DNA from: Acidobacteriota bacterium | GTDB lineage: Bacteria > Acidobacteriota > Vicinamibacteria > Vicinamibacterales > SCN-69-37 | DNA: 42,123 nucleotides | Reading direction: 5' to 3' | NCBI GenBank assembly: GCA_005799825.1 | Contig: SYFT01000007.1 | Coordinates: 1 to 42,123, forward strand | Shown here: piece after piece, positions 27,184-34,495 of the stretch | Layout: each line of letters starts with the position of its first letter | Numbering within the stretch: the stretch's first letter is position 1 | Notes under the pieces: generated by a model | Told to the model about the DNA's origin: nothing | Database searches by the model: none | The model's input: only the letters and a program-made list of their open reading frames with translations | Made by a program: the position numbers and the translations under genes

Positions 27184-28875
27184 ATGAAAACCGCCACTGT
27201 CTTCGTCCTCCTGCTGGCCGCGTCAGGCCAGCAAGCTCCTAACGTTGGCCGCCCCGCAGCCGCACCTGGCAGCGCGGCGGGCGCGAAGGTGGAACAACGC
27301 GCGCAGGGCGAAGGGCCCGCGCCTGAGCTTGTGGCCAGTTTTGATGGCCTCGGTGTCGGATTCGACGGGCCACACGGCACATCAACCGGCCGGAATCCTT
27401 CCGACAACAGCCTCGCAGTCGGTCCCGACCATATTGTGCAGGTCGTGAATTCGAAGTTCGCCATCTTTACGAAAAAGGGCGCGAAGTTCGACAGCACGGG
27501 TCGGATCCTGTACGGCGCGGTCAATACGAATACGTTATTTGCCGGATTTGGTGGAACCTGTGACGCCCGCAATAACGGTGATGCGGTGGTCCGGTATGAC
27601 CAGCTTGCCAATCGGTGGTTGTTCGTCATGCCGATCTTTCGCCGCGCGGCCGAGCGCCCCGATCAGCCCGAGGTGCCGAAGCCGGGCGGGCCGGCGCTTG
27701 TCAGCGTGCCCGGTGTGGCTGGGCAGCCGGGCCGAGCGGCGAAGCTTGTCACGCCACCGCCTGCAGTCGCGCCGCCGGCGACCGCTCAGACACCGCCTGC
27801 TGAAGCCGCTCGCGGCGCCGGCGCATCGGCTGCACCGCAACCGACTGGGCCGTATTCGATCTGCTATGCGATCAGCACCACCGACGATCCCACAGGTGAG
27901 TACTACCGCTACGAGTTCCTTCGCCCGCTGTTCCCCGACTATCCCCGACCTGCGGTGTGGACCGACGGTTACTACGTGCCGACCAGCACCGGCGATGACG
28001 TGATCGAGAAGCATGCGTGCGTGGTGGAACGCGCGAAGATGCTCAAGGGCGAGCCGGCCACGGAACAGTGCCTGATCATCGGTGACGTCAACTTCCTGAA
28101 TAACGCGGATCTCGACGGCTCGCGCCTACCGCCGTCGGGCTCACCCAACATGATGCTGGCCACGGGTGGGTCGCAACTCAAGGCCGACGTGGATGACGAC
28201 GGCGTGTATGTGTGGAACTTCACGGTGAATTGGGGAGACCCTTCGAAGACAAGGCTGTCACCGGTCCAGAAGATTCCTGTGGCGCCGTACACCTACCTGT
28301 GCGGTGGGCAACTCACCAGTTGCGTGCCGCAGCCGGGAAGCGACCGCCGACTCGATGCACAAGGCGACAAGCTGATGGCGCGTGTGGTGTATCGGCGGGT
28401 CACGCAGGGCAGGAGTTCGTATGAGTCCGTGGTCGCAGTCCACTCGGTAGATACGGAAGCCGCGGGTGGCGGTGTGCGCTGGTATGAGTTTCGCGTGAAT
28501 CCCGATCGGTCGCTGCGCCTGCACCAGCAGGGCACCTATGCGCCTAGTGGGAACTATCGCTGGATGGCGAGCCCCGCGATCGACAAGGTGGGCAACATCG
28601 GAATTGGGTACTCCTTCGGCGGCGCGGCGGTGTTCGTCGGGCAGCGATTTGCGGCGCGGCGGGCCACCGATCCGCTCGGCCAGTTGGTGCTTCGTGAAGT
28701 GACACTGGTTGAGGGCCAGGCTGCGCAGACCAATACGCTGCGATGGGAAGACTATTCGCAAACGGCGGTGGATCCGGTGGACGACTGCACCATTTGGTAC
28801 GTGGGCGACTACTTCAAGACTGGCGCGGCAAACTACTCCACGCGGATTGGCGGGTTCAAACTGCCCGGGTGTTAG
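27184..28875 (+). CDS. Secreted protein of unknown function, propeller-like
   Basis: A 563-residue protein with a short signal-like N-terminus (MKTATVFVLLLAASGQQAP). I do not recognise a named domain. The N-terminal part has PSDNSLAVGPDHIVQVVNSK, FAIFTKKGAKFDSTG and VRYDQLANRWLFVM, a pattern seen in exported proteins that look like beta-propellers or sialidase folds. A Pro/Ala-rich linker (about 165-220) separates it from a second part with PYSICYAISTTDDPTGEYYR, YPRPAVWTDGYYVP, NPDRSLRLHQQGTY and NYRWMASPAIDKVGNIGIGY. Cys pairs are present, for example CGGQLTSC, consistent with an oxidising, extracytoplasmic site. ATG 27184 has no clear Shine-Dalgarno. It stands alone on its strand between two pseudogenes. 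Confidence 0.75.
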   Translation: MKTATVFVLLLAASGQQAPNVGRPAAAPGSAAGAKVEQRAQGEGPAPELVASFDGLGVGFDGPHGTSTGRNPSDNSLAVGPDHIVQVVNSKFAIFTKKGAKFDSTGRILYGAVNTNTLFAGFGGTCDARNNGDAVVRYDQLANRWLFVMPIFRRAAERPDQPEVPKPGGPALVSVPGVAGQPGRAAKLVTPPPAVAPPATAQTPPAEAARGAGASAAPQPTGPYSICYAISTTDDPTGEYYRYEFLRPLFPDYPRPAVWTDGYYVPTSTGDDVIEKHACVVERAKMLKGEPATEQCLIIGDVNFLNNADLDGSRLPPSGSPNMMLATGGSQLKADVDDDGVYVWNFTVNWGDPSKTRLSPVQKIPVAPYTYLCGGQLTSCVPQPGSDRRLDAQGDKLMARVVYRRVTQGRSSYESVVAVHSVDTEAAGGGVRWYEFRVNPDRSLRLHQQGTYAPSGNYRWMASPAIDKVGNIGIGYSFGGAAVFVGQRFAARRATDPLGQLVLREVTLVEGQAAQTNTLRWEDYSQTAVDPVDDCTIWYVGDYFKTGAANYSTRIGGFKLPGC

Positions 28876-28894
28876 GCAGGCGCACAGGTGATGC

Positions 28895-29153
28895 GCGGGA
28901 ATTGGGGGCCTGGCTTGCGGCGGGCCAGCGAGAGTGGAGGAAGTCCCAGAATGAGGCCTCAGGTGTCGTGATCATTGAGGCACGCATCGATCAGGATGGT
29001 CACGTGGCGGACGCCCGCGTGATTCGCCGTGTCGCCCTGCTCGATCAGGCCGCACTCGACGCGGTCCTGCAGTGGGAATTCACGCCGACGTAGCGGAGGG
29101 GCAAGCCGGTGTCCGTCATCATGACGGTGACGGTGAATTTCACGTGGAAGTAG
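28895..29153 (+). pseudogene. TonB C-terminal domain remnant with in-frame amber stop
   Basis: One frame reads GVVIIEARIDQDGHVADARV, then LLDQAALDAVLQWEFTPT, a TAG at 29091-29093, then RRGKPVSVIMTVTVNFTWK and a second TAG at 29151-29153. This is the complete C-terminal beta-alpha-beta of a TonB/energy-transducing protein, whose usual wording is '...QWRFTPTxxNGxPVPVxMTVTVNF'. The N-terminal membrane helix and Pro-rich linker are absent; the frame upstream runs inside the preceding gene and is not homologous. It is a tail fragment inactivated by loss of the N-terminus and a premature amber stop. The left boundary is approximate. Confidence 0.7.
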
Positions 29154-29156
29154 AAA

Positions 29157-29180
29157 CTCGGCCTTGAGGAACAGGCCGAG
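29157..29180. terminator. Hairpin after the DUF1080 gene
   Basis: CTCGGCCT (29157-29164) pairs perfectly with AGGCCGAG (29173-29180) around an 8-nt loop. On the minus strand it begins 9 nt after the DUF1080 stop and is followed by a U-rich TTTCTACTT stretch, as in a modest intrinsic terminator. Confidence 0.55.
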
Positions 29181-29189
29181 GCTGCGATC

Positions 29190-30521
29190 TCAGCGGCGCT
29201 TGATCTGCACGCGCCGAAACATCACCGGGTCGTTGTGGCCGGCGAAGCCGAAGAACCCAGACGTACGCGTGACGCCGGGATGTGCGCGGCTTCCCATGTA
29301 GGTGGCGGGGTCCACCTTCGAGAGGTCGGTGGTGAGGATGACGGTGCCGTTCAGTTCGACGCGAATCGTCGAACCAGTCACTGACACATCCTGTACGTTC
29401 CATTCACCGATCGGGCGCTGATAGCCGCGTGCGGCCGCCACCATGCCGTAGGCGGACCCGTGCGCCTGACGCGCGTCGATAGGCCCGCGGACTTTTTCGT
29501 AGTTGTCGTCAAGTACCTGCAGTTCGGTCATCCCGACATACGCGGTGTCGCCTTCGCCGGGATACCTGATGGCCAGGCCATTGTTGCCACCAGCCGGCAA
29601 TTTGAACTCAAGGCGTGCCTGAAAATCTGTGAGCGGCTGATTCCAGTAGATCGTACCGCCCTTGTCCGGCTTGCACACGATTGCGCCATCCTTGATGTCG
29701 TAGTTGTCGAGTGGGCCTGCCCAGCCATCAAACGTGCGCCCGTTGAAGATGTCCGTGAAGCCGTCGCCGTCCTTGGATCGCAGCAGATCGTTGGCTTCCG
29801 GTGTGGCGATCTCGCGGATGAAGATGTTCCGCCAGCGGATTTCGCCGCCGTGTGTCTGCAACTGGATGGGGCCGCGCGCCGGCACCGGAGTGGCGCGGTC
29901 GTAGTAGTTCTCCATGATGGCGTGGTCGACAACGAGGGTGCCGTTGAGCCACACGCTGACGCGCGCGCCGACCATGACGATGCGTAGGGAATTCCACTGG
30001 CCAAACGGCTTGTCGGCCAGCACTAGCGGGTCTTTGCCTGGCGCGCCGGCGCGATTGTTCCACAGCCCGCCGGAGCCTTTGTCTGCGCGCAGATTAAACT
30101 TGGCCTCTTCGGTGTAGTCCCAGATCTGCACTTGCGGCACGCCGCGCAGATAGATGCCCGAGTCGGCCTTTGGCACGGTCTTGTAGTCTACGAGCAACTC
30201 GAAGTCGCCGTAGTCTCGCTCGGTGGTCGCGTAGGCGCCCTGGCCATCGTTCACCAGTTCCGGCCCCTGCGCGGTCCAGTGCGCCCGCATGGTGGCGTTC
30301 CACTTGGCGATCTGGGCGGCGCGCTCGGTCTCACTCATGGCCAGCAACTTGCGATGGTCGAAGGTATCGCCGCCCCTCCAGCCGGTCAGATCCTTGCCGT
30401 TGTACAACGCCGCGAACCCAGGGGGCGCCTGCGGTGAAGAGAGGGAAGGAGGCAGACCGCCCGCGAACGCCATCATGCAGGACACCACCGCCGCTCCGCG
30501 GCCAAGAAACGCACCACTCAT
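29190..30521 (-). CDS. Tandem DUF1080 (3-keto-disaccharide hydrolase-like) secreted protein
   Basis: A 443-residue exported protein with two DUF1080 jelly-roll domains. Domain 1 (about 33-235) has FAALYNGKDLTGWRG, DYGDFELLVDYKTVPKADSG, YLRGVPQVQIWD and IQLQTHGGEIRWRNIFIRE. Domain 2 (about 255-443) repeats it: FTDIFNGRTFDGWAG, DFQARLEFKLPAGGNNGLAI, MTELQVLDDNY and FFGFAGHNDPVMFRRVQIK. The fold is concanavalin-like; characterised members act on 3-keto-glycosides, so a sugar role is plausible but not proven. The signal peptide is VVSCMMAFAGGLPPSLSS-like. ATG 30521 follows a -10 box by 6 nt. It lies 15 nt after the rlmN stop, with a hairpin behind it. Confidence 0.85.
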   Translation of the reverse strand: MSGAFLGRGAAVVSCMMAFAGGLPPSLSSPQAPPGFAALYNGKDLTGWRGGDTFDHRKLLAMSETERAAQIAKWNATMRAHWTAQGPELVNDGQGAYATTERDYGDFELLVDYKTVPKADSGIYLRGVPQVQIWDYTEEAKFNLRADKGSGGLWNNRAGAPGKDPLVLADKPFGQWNSLRIVMVGARVSVWLNGTLVVDHAIMENYYDRATPVPARGPIQLQTHGGEIRWRNIFIREIATPEANDLLRSKDGDGFTDIFNGRTFDGWAGPLDNYDIKDGAIVCKPDKGGTIYWNQPLTDFQARLEFKLPAGGNNGLAIRYPGEGDTAYVGMTELQVLDDNYEKVRGPIDARQAHGSAYGMVAAARGYQRPIGEWNVQDVSVTGSTIRVELNGTVILTTDLSKVDPATYMGSRAHPGVTRTSGFFGFAGHNDPVMFRRVQIKRR

Positions 30522-30527
30522 GGGGCG

Positions 30528-30533
30528 ATGATA
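30528..30533 (-). promoter_or_regulatory. -10 box TATCAT, leaderless promoter of the DUF1080 gene
   Basis: Minus-strand TATCAT, then CGCCCC, then ATG 30521. It lies in the 15-nt gap behind the rlmN stop, so the DUF1080 gene can be transcribed on its own. No Shine-Dalgarno is present. Confidence 0.5.
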
Positions 30534-30536
30534 CCC

Positions 30537-31565
30537 CTACCCGTGTGCCGCAAGCTGTCCGCAGCCGGCGGCGATGTCGATGCCGCGGCGCTGACGGATG
30601 GTACTCGGCAGTCCGTACTCCGCGAGGACCGCCTGGAAGGCTTTCGCAGCGCGGTGGTGCGTCGGCAACCCGTCGTAGCCCTCGGTTGGATTGAGTGGGA
30701 TCAAGTTCACATGCGCCCGCTGCGACGAGAGCAGCCGGCCCAGGGCATGCGCGGCGTCTGGGCCATCGTTGGTGCCTGCAATCAGCGTCCACTCATAGAA
30801 GATGTGCCGATCCATCGTGTCGCAGTAGTACCGACAGGCCTCCATGAGTACGTCGAGCGGCCAGGCCTTCGCCACCGGGATCATCGTCGCGCGTTCGTCC
30901 TGGGTGGCCGCATGAAGTGAGACCGCCAGGCTCACCGGCTCGCGGTCGTCGGCGAGGCGGATGATGCCTGGAACAACACCCACGGTGCTCAATGTCATGC
31001 GCGATGGGCTGAGCGCCAGCCCTGCCGTGTCACACAGGATATGCGTGGCGGCGATGGTGGCGTCGTAGTTGTGCAGCGGCTCGCCCATACCCATCAACAC
31101 AACGTTGCGCAGTCGCTCGCCGGTGCCGGCGAGCACGCGTGAGATATGCATGGCCTGGCCGACGATTTCGGCGGTCGTCAGGTGGCGATCGAACCCCATC
31201 TGGCCGGTGGCGCAAAAGACACAGCCCATCGCGCAGCCGACCTGGGTGCTGATGCACGCCGTTGCGCGACTGGCGTATCGCATCAGCACGGTTTCCACTT
31301 GCCGTCCGTCGTCCAGTGTCAGCAGGTACTTGCGCGTAAAGCTGTCGCTGGATATGGTGTCACGCGCGACCGGGAGCCACGTGGTGCTGGTGTGCGTTGC
31401 GAGTGTTGCGGCGAGTCCAGCCGGCAGCCGTTCAAGTGACGCGAAGTCATCACGGCCATGCGCGTGCAGGTGTCGCCAGACGCGCTGCCCATGTATGGGC
31501 TTGAAGCCCCACCCGGCTACGGCGTCCATCAGGGCAGTGCGCGATACGCCGAGCAACTCGGTCAC
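30537..31565 (-). CDS. rlmN: 23S rRNA (adenine2503-C2)-methyltransferase RlmN
   Basis: A 342-residue radical-SAM methyltransferase that modifies A2503 of 23S rRNA and A37 of some tRNAs. The iron-sulfur cluster ligands are Cys111, Cys115 and Cys118 in GCAMGCVFCATG. The two methyl-transfer cysteines are also present: Cys104 (ACISTQVG), seven residues before the first cluster ligand as in E. coli Cys118, and Cys335 near the C-terminus (AAGCGQLA). Further hallmarks are VVLMGMGEPLHNYD, MTLSTVGVVPGI, LAVSLHAAT and VNLIPLNPT. The start is GTG 31565, 10 nt after the MscS stop, so it is probably co-transcribed with that gene. The stop is TAG. Confidence 0.95.
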   Translation of the reverse strand: MTELLGVSRTALMDAVAGWGFKPIHGQRVWRHLHAHGRDDFASLERLPAGLAATLATHTSTTWLPVARDTISSDSFTRKYLLTLDDGRQVETVLMRYASRATACISTQVGCAMGCVFCATGQMGFDRHLTTAEIVGQAMHISRVLAGTGERLRNVVLMGMGEPLHNYDATIAATHILCDTAGLALSPSRMTLSTVGVVPGIIRLADDREPVSLAVSLHAATQDERATMIPVAKAWPLDVLMEACRYYCDTMDRHIFYEWTLIAGTNDGPDAAHALGRLLSSQRAHVNLIPLNPTEGYDGLPTHHRAAKAFQAVLAEYGLPSTIRQRRGIDIAAGCGQLAAHG

Positions 31566-31574
31566 GTCAGCCGA

Positions 31575-32500
31575 TCACGTTCTGATGCCGCGCAGCCGCA
31601 CTTCGTCGGCTACGAGAAGTTCCAGCGGCGTGTGGTCCTCGACGCTGATCGTCGCCACGGCAAGTCGCACGCGGCCCTGGGTGGTGTCGATTTCCTCCAG
31701 AATGCGGGTGAACAGCCGGTCCTTAATTGCCCGCCGTTGTTTACAGTCCACGATGTAACGCAGGGCCAGTTCCATCCACCGCTCGTGGACCTGCAGAAGC
31801 ACGACCGGCTTCACGGGGAGTTGTTCGATCAAGAGCTTCCGGACTACGTCGTGCCACACGCCTTCGGCGTCACGGCCGTATTCGCCCACCACTTCTTCGG
31901 CCACGCGGTCCATCAACTCACACGCCAGGCGATAGTCGGTGCCGTGCTTGATTGGCACCACGGTCTCGTCTCAGAGAGCGGGAAACTCAGATGACAGTTG
32001 TACACCGGCACCTTGGAGACGAAACTGTTGGCCGCGTGGACGATGCGGTCGTTGTGGCGATCGCCACCGATCCAATCGCCGCACTCCATCATCGTGATAG
32101 GCAGAATTCTGACATCGACCACGTCGCCTGTCACACCGCCAAAATCAATCCGATCGTCGGGTCTGAAGTAGCCGCCCCAAGAGACTGCGAGCCAACCGGC
32201 CACGCTGACAAAGACCGCCTGGAAAACGAAAGCGATGCCCACGCCGGCCACGCCAAACGCGGCGGTGAATCCGTCGAGCCGGTTGCTGAAGACCATGCCG
32301 ACAACGAATAGAGCGATGGCATACGACGCGATGTCCGTGCCCTTGTTCGCGCGGTACCGCACCGCAGGATCCTGAGTTCGCTTGGTCAGGGCGCGCTGCG
32401 CCAGGCTGACCGCCGCACGGATGGTGACCAGGCCAATGGTCAGGAGCACCAGCTGGCCGACGATGGGGTCAAACAGCAGACGGGTGATGGCCTCGTCCAT
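31575..32500 (-). pseudogene. MscS-type mechanosensitive channel gene with one frameshift
   Basis: Two overlapping frames together encode one MscS-like channel of about 308 residues. The 5' frame, from ATG 32500, has two to three membrane helices (IVGQLVLLTIGLVTIRAAV, IASYAIALFVVGMVF) and the TM3 and beta-domain region (VGIAFVFQAVFVSVAGWLAV, WGGYFRPDDRIDFGGVTGDV, FVSKVPVYNCHLSF). The 3' frame resumes at VVPIKHGTDYRLACELMDRV to the end at 31575. The full length (926 nt) is one short of a multiple of three. The shift zone is 31962-31974, between a TGA in the downstream frame and GTG 31961. It would release pressure under osmotic downshock. A sequencing or assembly error is as likely as a true mutation. 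Confidence 0.75.
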
Positions 32501-32506
32501 CGTCTG

Positions 32507-32512
32507 AGAATA
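32507..32512 (-). promoter_or_regulatory. -10 box TATTCT, leaderless promoter of the MscS/rlmN unit
   Basis: Minus-strand TATTCT is followed by 6 nt (CAGACG) and ATG 32500. It fixes the start of the channel gene at the MDEAITRLLF N-terminus and not at the longer open frame reaching 32653, which overlaps the MFS gene. Confidence 0.5.
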
Positions 32513-32553
32513 GTCGAAATGGAGCTCCACGCGCAGCGCCCTAGTATTTCGCT

Positions 32554-33810
32554 CTAGCCCCCGCGTGCTGACGTCAACGTGTACCAGCCAGTGCCTGCGA
32601 GGCCAATGGCACCGCCTAGCAGGAATGTCACGTCGGGCCCGACCATCGACCACAACACACCTGCCACAAGCGGCGCGGGGCAGAACGCGAACGATCGTAG
32701 GCCCCAGTACAGGCCCACGGCCCTTGCGCGAATGGGTGCGGGAAACCCGGTCGAGATCAACGCCTTGCGCGCGGGCTCGCCAAGTTCACGCAATCCATTA
32801 ATCACAAACGCCACGACGAGTCCGGCCGTGATGGGCAGGCCGAAGTACCTACACACCTTCGGCAGCATCACCAGGGCGATTGGGAAGATCGAGAAGAGGA
32901 AGAATGTCGTTCCGATGAACGGCCGAGGCGATGCCGATCGATCCACCCACTTGGCCATCGGCACATACGTTGCCAGCGCCGTGACGCCCATGAGGGCCAG
33001 CAGCCAGCCGGCGGTGGCAGCCGCGGCGGGATCCGTCCATCCCCACTCGCGCGTAAGCAGGGACACTACGTACAGCACCGCAAAGTCGCGCGCGAACCAG
33101 TCACCCCATCGAATGAAGATTTCAGCCGTCAGCAACTGCTTCAATTCCGGCGGCATCGTCTGAAGGATGGTCTTGAGAGGTACATCCTCGGGCGCGGCCT
33201 TAGGGCGCAGGTGGGAGGTGAGGGCCAGCTGCAGGCCGACGGCGAGTCCCACCAGGCTAATCGCGATCGTCAGGTTGAGCCAATAACCGGCTAGGCCAAA
33301 CGCCACGCCCGCGATCGCCGGGCCGACAATTTTCGGCAGGCGTTTCTGGATGCTCTGCAGCGCAAATGCAATCGTCCGCCGCTCCTTGCGCACGTGACTG
33401 CCGATGACGTCGAACGTGGCCGGCACCGAGAGCGGCTCCCAGTTCGTCATGAGCAGCGCACCGGCCACAAGCGGCCAGGGCCCAGACCCGAACAGCATCA
33501 GCAGGAAGCCTCCGGTCATCGGGAGCGCCGACACGGTCAGCGCGATCCGCGGCCCTAGATGGTGCGCGATTGTGCCACCGGCGATGTAGCCGAACCCTTC
33601 CGCCAGGTTCTTCGCGAACCCAATGATGCCGATGAATGTGGCGGCGCTGAAGGCGGAGCCAGCCAGCGCCACTTGATCGCGCAGATGCAGCGAGAGGAAT
33701 GAGGACCAGATCTCCTCACTCAGGCCGAGGCAGCCAATGACAACGAGGATGGCTGCAGAGGCGCGGTTGAAACCGAACCAGTCTGCCGCGCGATCCGTCA
33801 GTCGAGCCAA
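32554..33810 (-). CDS. MFS transporter
   Basis: A 418-residue major-facilitator protein with about 12 hydrophobic segments, for example SAAILVVIGCLGL, RIALTVSALPMTGGFLLMLF, WLNLTIAISLVGLAVGLQLA, GWLLALMGVTALATYVPMA and FFLFSIFPIALVML. A central cytoplasmic loop (SHLRPKAAPEDVPLKTILQT) separates the two six-helix halves. Substrate cannot be told; the general layout resembles drug or metabolite exporters. The only start available is TTG 33810; a weak TAGGCT lies 9 nt upstream and no Shine-Dalgarno is seen. It ends 53 nt before the MscS start, in the same direction. Confidence 0.85.
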   Translation of the reverse strand: MARLTDRAADWFGFNRASAAILVVIGCLGLSEEIWSSFLSLHLRDQVALAGSAFSAATFIGIIGFAKNLAEGFGYIAGGTIAHHLGPRIALTVSALPMTGGFLLMLFGSGPWPLVAGALLMTNWEPLSVPATFDVIGSHVRKERRTIAFALQSIQKRLPKIVGPAIAGVAFGLAGYWLNLTIAISLVGLAVGLQLALTSHLRPKAAPEDVPLKTILQTMPPELKQLLTAEIFIRWGDWFARDFAVLYVVSLLTREWGWTDPAAAATAGWLLALMGVTALATYVPMAKWVDRSASPRPFIGTTFFLFSIFPIALVMLPKVCRYFGLPITAGLVVAFVINGLRELGEPARKALISTGFPAPIRARAVGLYWGLRSFAFCPAPLVAGVLWSMVGPDVTFLLGGAIGLAGTGWYTLTSARGG

Positions 33811-33812
33811 GC

Positions 33813-34007
33813 TTGGAAGAGCCTACGCCAAGACGCACCGGCGCCGATAGTGATCTGCAGCGGCACTGGGACGAGGAGGCGTTGCACCACATCGTGCGCG
33901 ATCACTACCAGACATTTCGCGCCCAGGCGATCCGCCGCAAGATCTCCGAGGAGGAGAGGCGGGTCATTCAGGAAAATAATTTCACGAAAATGTATTCGCC
34001 GTCTTGA
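33813..34007 (+). CDS. Doubtful small ORF, possible gene remnant
   Basis: A 64-codon frame from TTG 33813, starting two bases from the divergent MFS start. The product is hydrophilic and charged (LQRHWDEEALHHIVRDHYQT, RKISEEERRVIQENNF) with no signal peptide or membrane segment. The ending 'EEERRVIQENNFTKMY' is loosely like the C-terminus of amidohydrolases, where the chain ends with a helix and a 'NxxRxY' motif. It may be a degraded tail of such a gene. I cannot name a family; coding status is uncertain. Confidence 0.3.
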   Translation: MEEPTPRRTGADSDLQRHWDEEALHHIVRDHYQTFRAQAIRRKISEEERRVIQENNFTKMYSPS

Positions 34008-34092
34008 CCAGCAGTCAAAGCGAAGCTTTTCTTAATGCCCTGCTGTACACCCCCAGTGCCATAGTCAGGAGATTGCATGACAAGTTCGTTCG

Positions 34093-34377
34093 TTGAAACG
34101 AATAGGAGTTATTTGTATAAACGTTGCTCTTCGTACCGTGTCAGATGCCTTGGCCGCCGTCTTATGCGCGTTGGCCCTCGGGGTCGGCGTTCTGGCCCAG
34201 GCCCCGACGGAGATAGCGGGCACCTGGAAGTCCGACTTGGCGAAGTCGACGTTCAGCCCGGGTCCCGCTCCCAAGAGCATGTCGATTGCCGCCGTCTCCG
34301 GAAACCTCGCCAGCACCCCGTCGATGCAATGTCGGGGGACAGTCCCCTACTACGGCCTATCAGCGACAAACGTGTAG
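34093..34377 (+). pseudogene. Truncated exported protein fragment
   Basis: A frame of 94 codons (or about 79 from GTG 34138) gives a signal peptide (ALAAVLCALALGVGVLAQAP) and then EIAGTWKSDLAKSTFSPGPA. That 'GTWKxxxxKSxFxPGPAPKS' beginning is common in a family of exported Acidobacteria proteins that continue for a further 60-100 residues. Here it is lost after about 15 codons, at the point where a GGGGAC-A-GTCCCC palindrome (34335-34347) appears, and the frame ends at 34377. No Shine-Dalgarno suits any start. It looks like a gene cut short by a palindrome insertion or deletion. The rest of 34008-34495 shows nothing else I can support. Confidence 0.45.
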
Positions 34378-34495
34378 CTGGAGGCCAGCAGCACGCCGCC
34401 CACGAGCGCAGCTCTACGGCCGGAGACTACCCAGAGCCCCCACATCGACGCGATGATTGCTACGAGGCTAGAGGCGGCCCTCCTGCCGCGCCACC

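Noticed and set aside
31960-32000. Programmed -1 frameshift in the MscS gene at a TTTCCCG heptamer
   Set aside because: A -1 slip at that heptamer would run into TGA (31971-31973) a few codons later, before the downstream homologous frame begins. The shift must lie after that TGA.
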